Assembly: GCA_947176445.1 (NCBI GenBank)
Contig: CAMWQK010000006.1
Coordinates: forward strand, 1-13,925
Source: an uncultured Clostridia bacterium
Lineage (GTDB): Bacteria; Bacillota; Clostridia; Christensenellales; Borkfalkiaceae
Direction: 5' to 3'
Length of the DNA: 13,925 nucleotides
Shown here piece after piece: positions 13,351 through 13,925 of this stretch (positions are counted from its first letter, which is position 1; each line of letters opens with the position of its first letter). The notes beneath the pieces were generated by a model. It was not told the origin of the DNA. It made no database searches and saw nothing but the letters and a program-made list of their open reading frames with translations. A program made the translations under genes and the position numbers.

Positions 13351-13925
13351 TATGAATCTTATATTACTCGGTGCACCCGGCGCAGGCAAGGGGACGCAGG
13401 CAAAGAAGATCGCAGAGCGCTATCATCTGCCCCACATCTCCACGGGCGACATCTTCCGTGAGAACATCAAGAGAGAGACGGAGATCGGACTTCTTGCCAA
13501 GTCGTATATCGACAAGGGCGCGCTCGTTCCCGACGAGGTAACGTGCGCGATCGTGAAGGACCGTCTCACGTGGGACGATTGCAAGAACGGTTGCCTTCTC
13601 GACGGTTTCCCCCGCAACCTCTATCAGGCGGAGGAGCTCGACAAGTTCGCAAAGATCGACGGCGTCGTGAATATCAACATCGATTTCGGTCTGCTGATGG
13701 ATCGCCTTTGCGGCAGAAGAGTTTGCAGAGAGTGCGGCGAGAGCTACCACGTCTCCACCTTAGGCGGACAGACGAAGTGCCACTGCGGCGGCGAGCTCTA
13801 TCAGAGAAAGGACGACAATCCCGAAACGGTAAAGAGCCGTCTCGACGTATACAGCGCGCAGACCGCTCCGCTCATTGATTACTACACGAAGAAGGGCATC
13901 ATCCTCAACTTCACGGGTACAGAAG
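13351..13925 (+). CDS. adk: Adenylate kinase (3' truncated by window end)
   Basis: The first 191 codons or so of a protein usually about 215 residues; it interconverts ATP plus AMP and two ADP in the cytoplasm. The P-loop GAPGAGKGT is at residues 7-15, the AMP-site DGFPR at 84-88, the LID Arg in GRRVC at 122-123, and [14 protein letters not shown] at 151-164. The LID has cysteines C125-x2-C128 and C143-x-C145, so the zinc-type LID is present but the second pair is spaced by one residue instead of two, and the LID is about three residues shorter than in Bacillus. AAGGAG (13339-13344) precedes ATG 13351. The secY-adk order is canonical; a 144-bp structured spacer separates them. Confidence 0.97.

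Noticed and set aside
1..13925. CRISPR array, prophage, toxin-antitoxin or other defence system
   Set aside because: All supported genes are housekeeping; no spaced direct repeats, integrase, nuclease or toxin-like small gene is visible.

Overview
The window is a single-direction (+ strand) stretch of a bacterial chromosome. It holds the 3' end of a phospholipid gene cluster followed by the S10 and spc ribosomal-protein operons. Gene order, strong AAGGAGG-type ribosome binding sites, the four-cysteine (zinc) form of S14, the presence of L29 and L30, and the clostridial look of L3, L4, PssA and PSD point to a Clostridia-type Firmicute. An uncultured gut lineage is plausible, but I cannot name a genus. 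No gene is supported on the minus strand. I see no tRNA, rRNA, CRISPR array, transposase or prophage gene.

Positions 1-2181: the truncated end of a multi-pass membrane protein of the UPF0104/flippase-like family, then pssA (CDP-alcohol phosphatidyltransferase, probably phosphatidylserine synthase) and psd (phosphatidylserine decarboxylase). The three are translationally coupled, with overlaps of 20 and 4 bp. Together pssA and psd would make phosphatidylethanolamine from CDP-diacylglycerol and serine.

Positions 2182-2520: a 339-bp gene-free region that controls the ribosomal operon. It has phased A-tracts, a near-consensus promoter, and a leader of about 230 nt. The leader contains a terminator-like hairpin with a mutually exclusive alternative hairpin inside a 7-bp closing helix, a second hairpin that could exchange with the Shine-Dalgarno sequence of rpsJ, and a second promoter-like sequence that overlaps that Shine-Dalgarno.

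Positions 2521-13206: rpsJ, rplC, rplD, rplW, rplB, rpsS, rplV, rpsC, rplP, rpmC, rpsQ, rplN, rplX, rplE, rpsN, rpsH, rplF, rplR, rpsE, rpmD, rplO, secY in canonical order, with spacings from 1-bp overlaps to 66 bp. They encode much of the 30S head and the 50S core, including the tunnel and exit proteins L4, L22, L23, L24 and L29, and the SecY translocon that docks at the exit. Oddities are a long charged C-terminal tail on L24, an N-terminal extension on L5, and a divergent tunnel loop in L22.

Positions 13207-13925: a 144-bp spacer and a 3'-truncated adk. The spacer, together with the last codons of secY, forms one long imperfect inverted repeat of about 130 nt that folds into a nested hairpin. 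It looks like a structured repeat or RNA element and is the most unusual non-coding signal here, alongside the rpsJ leader.
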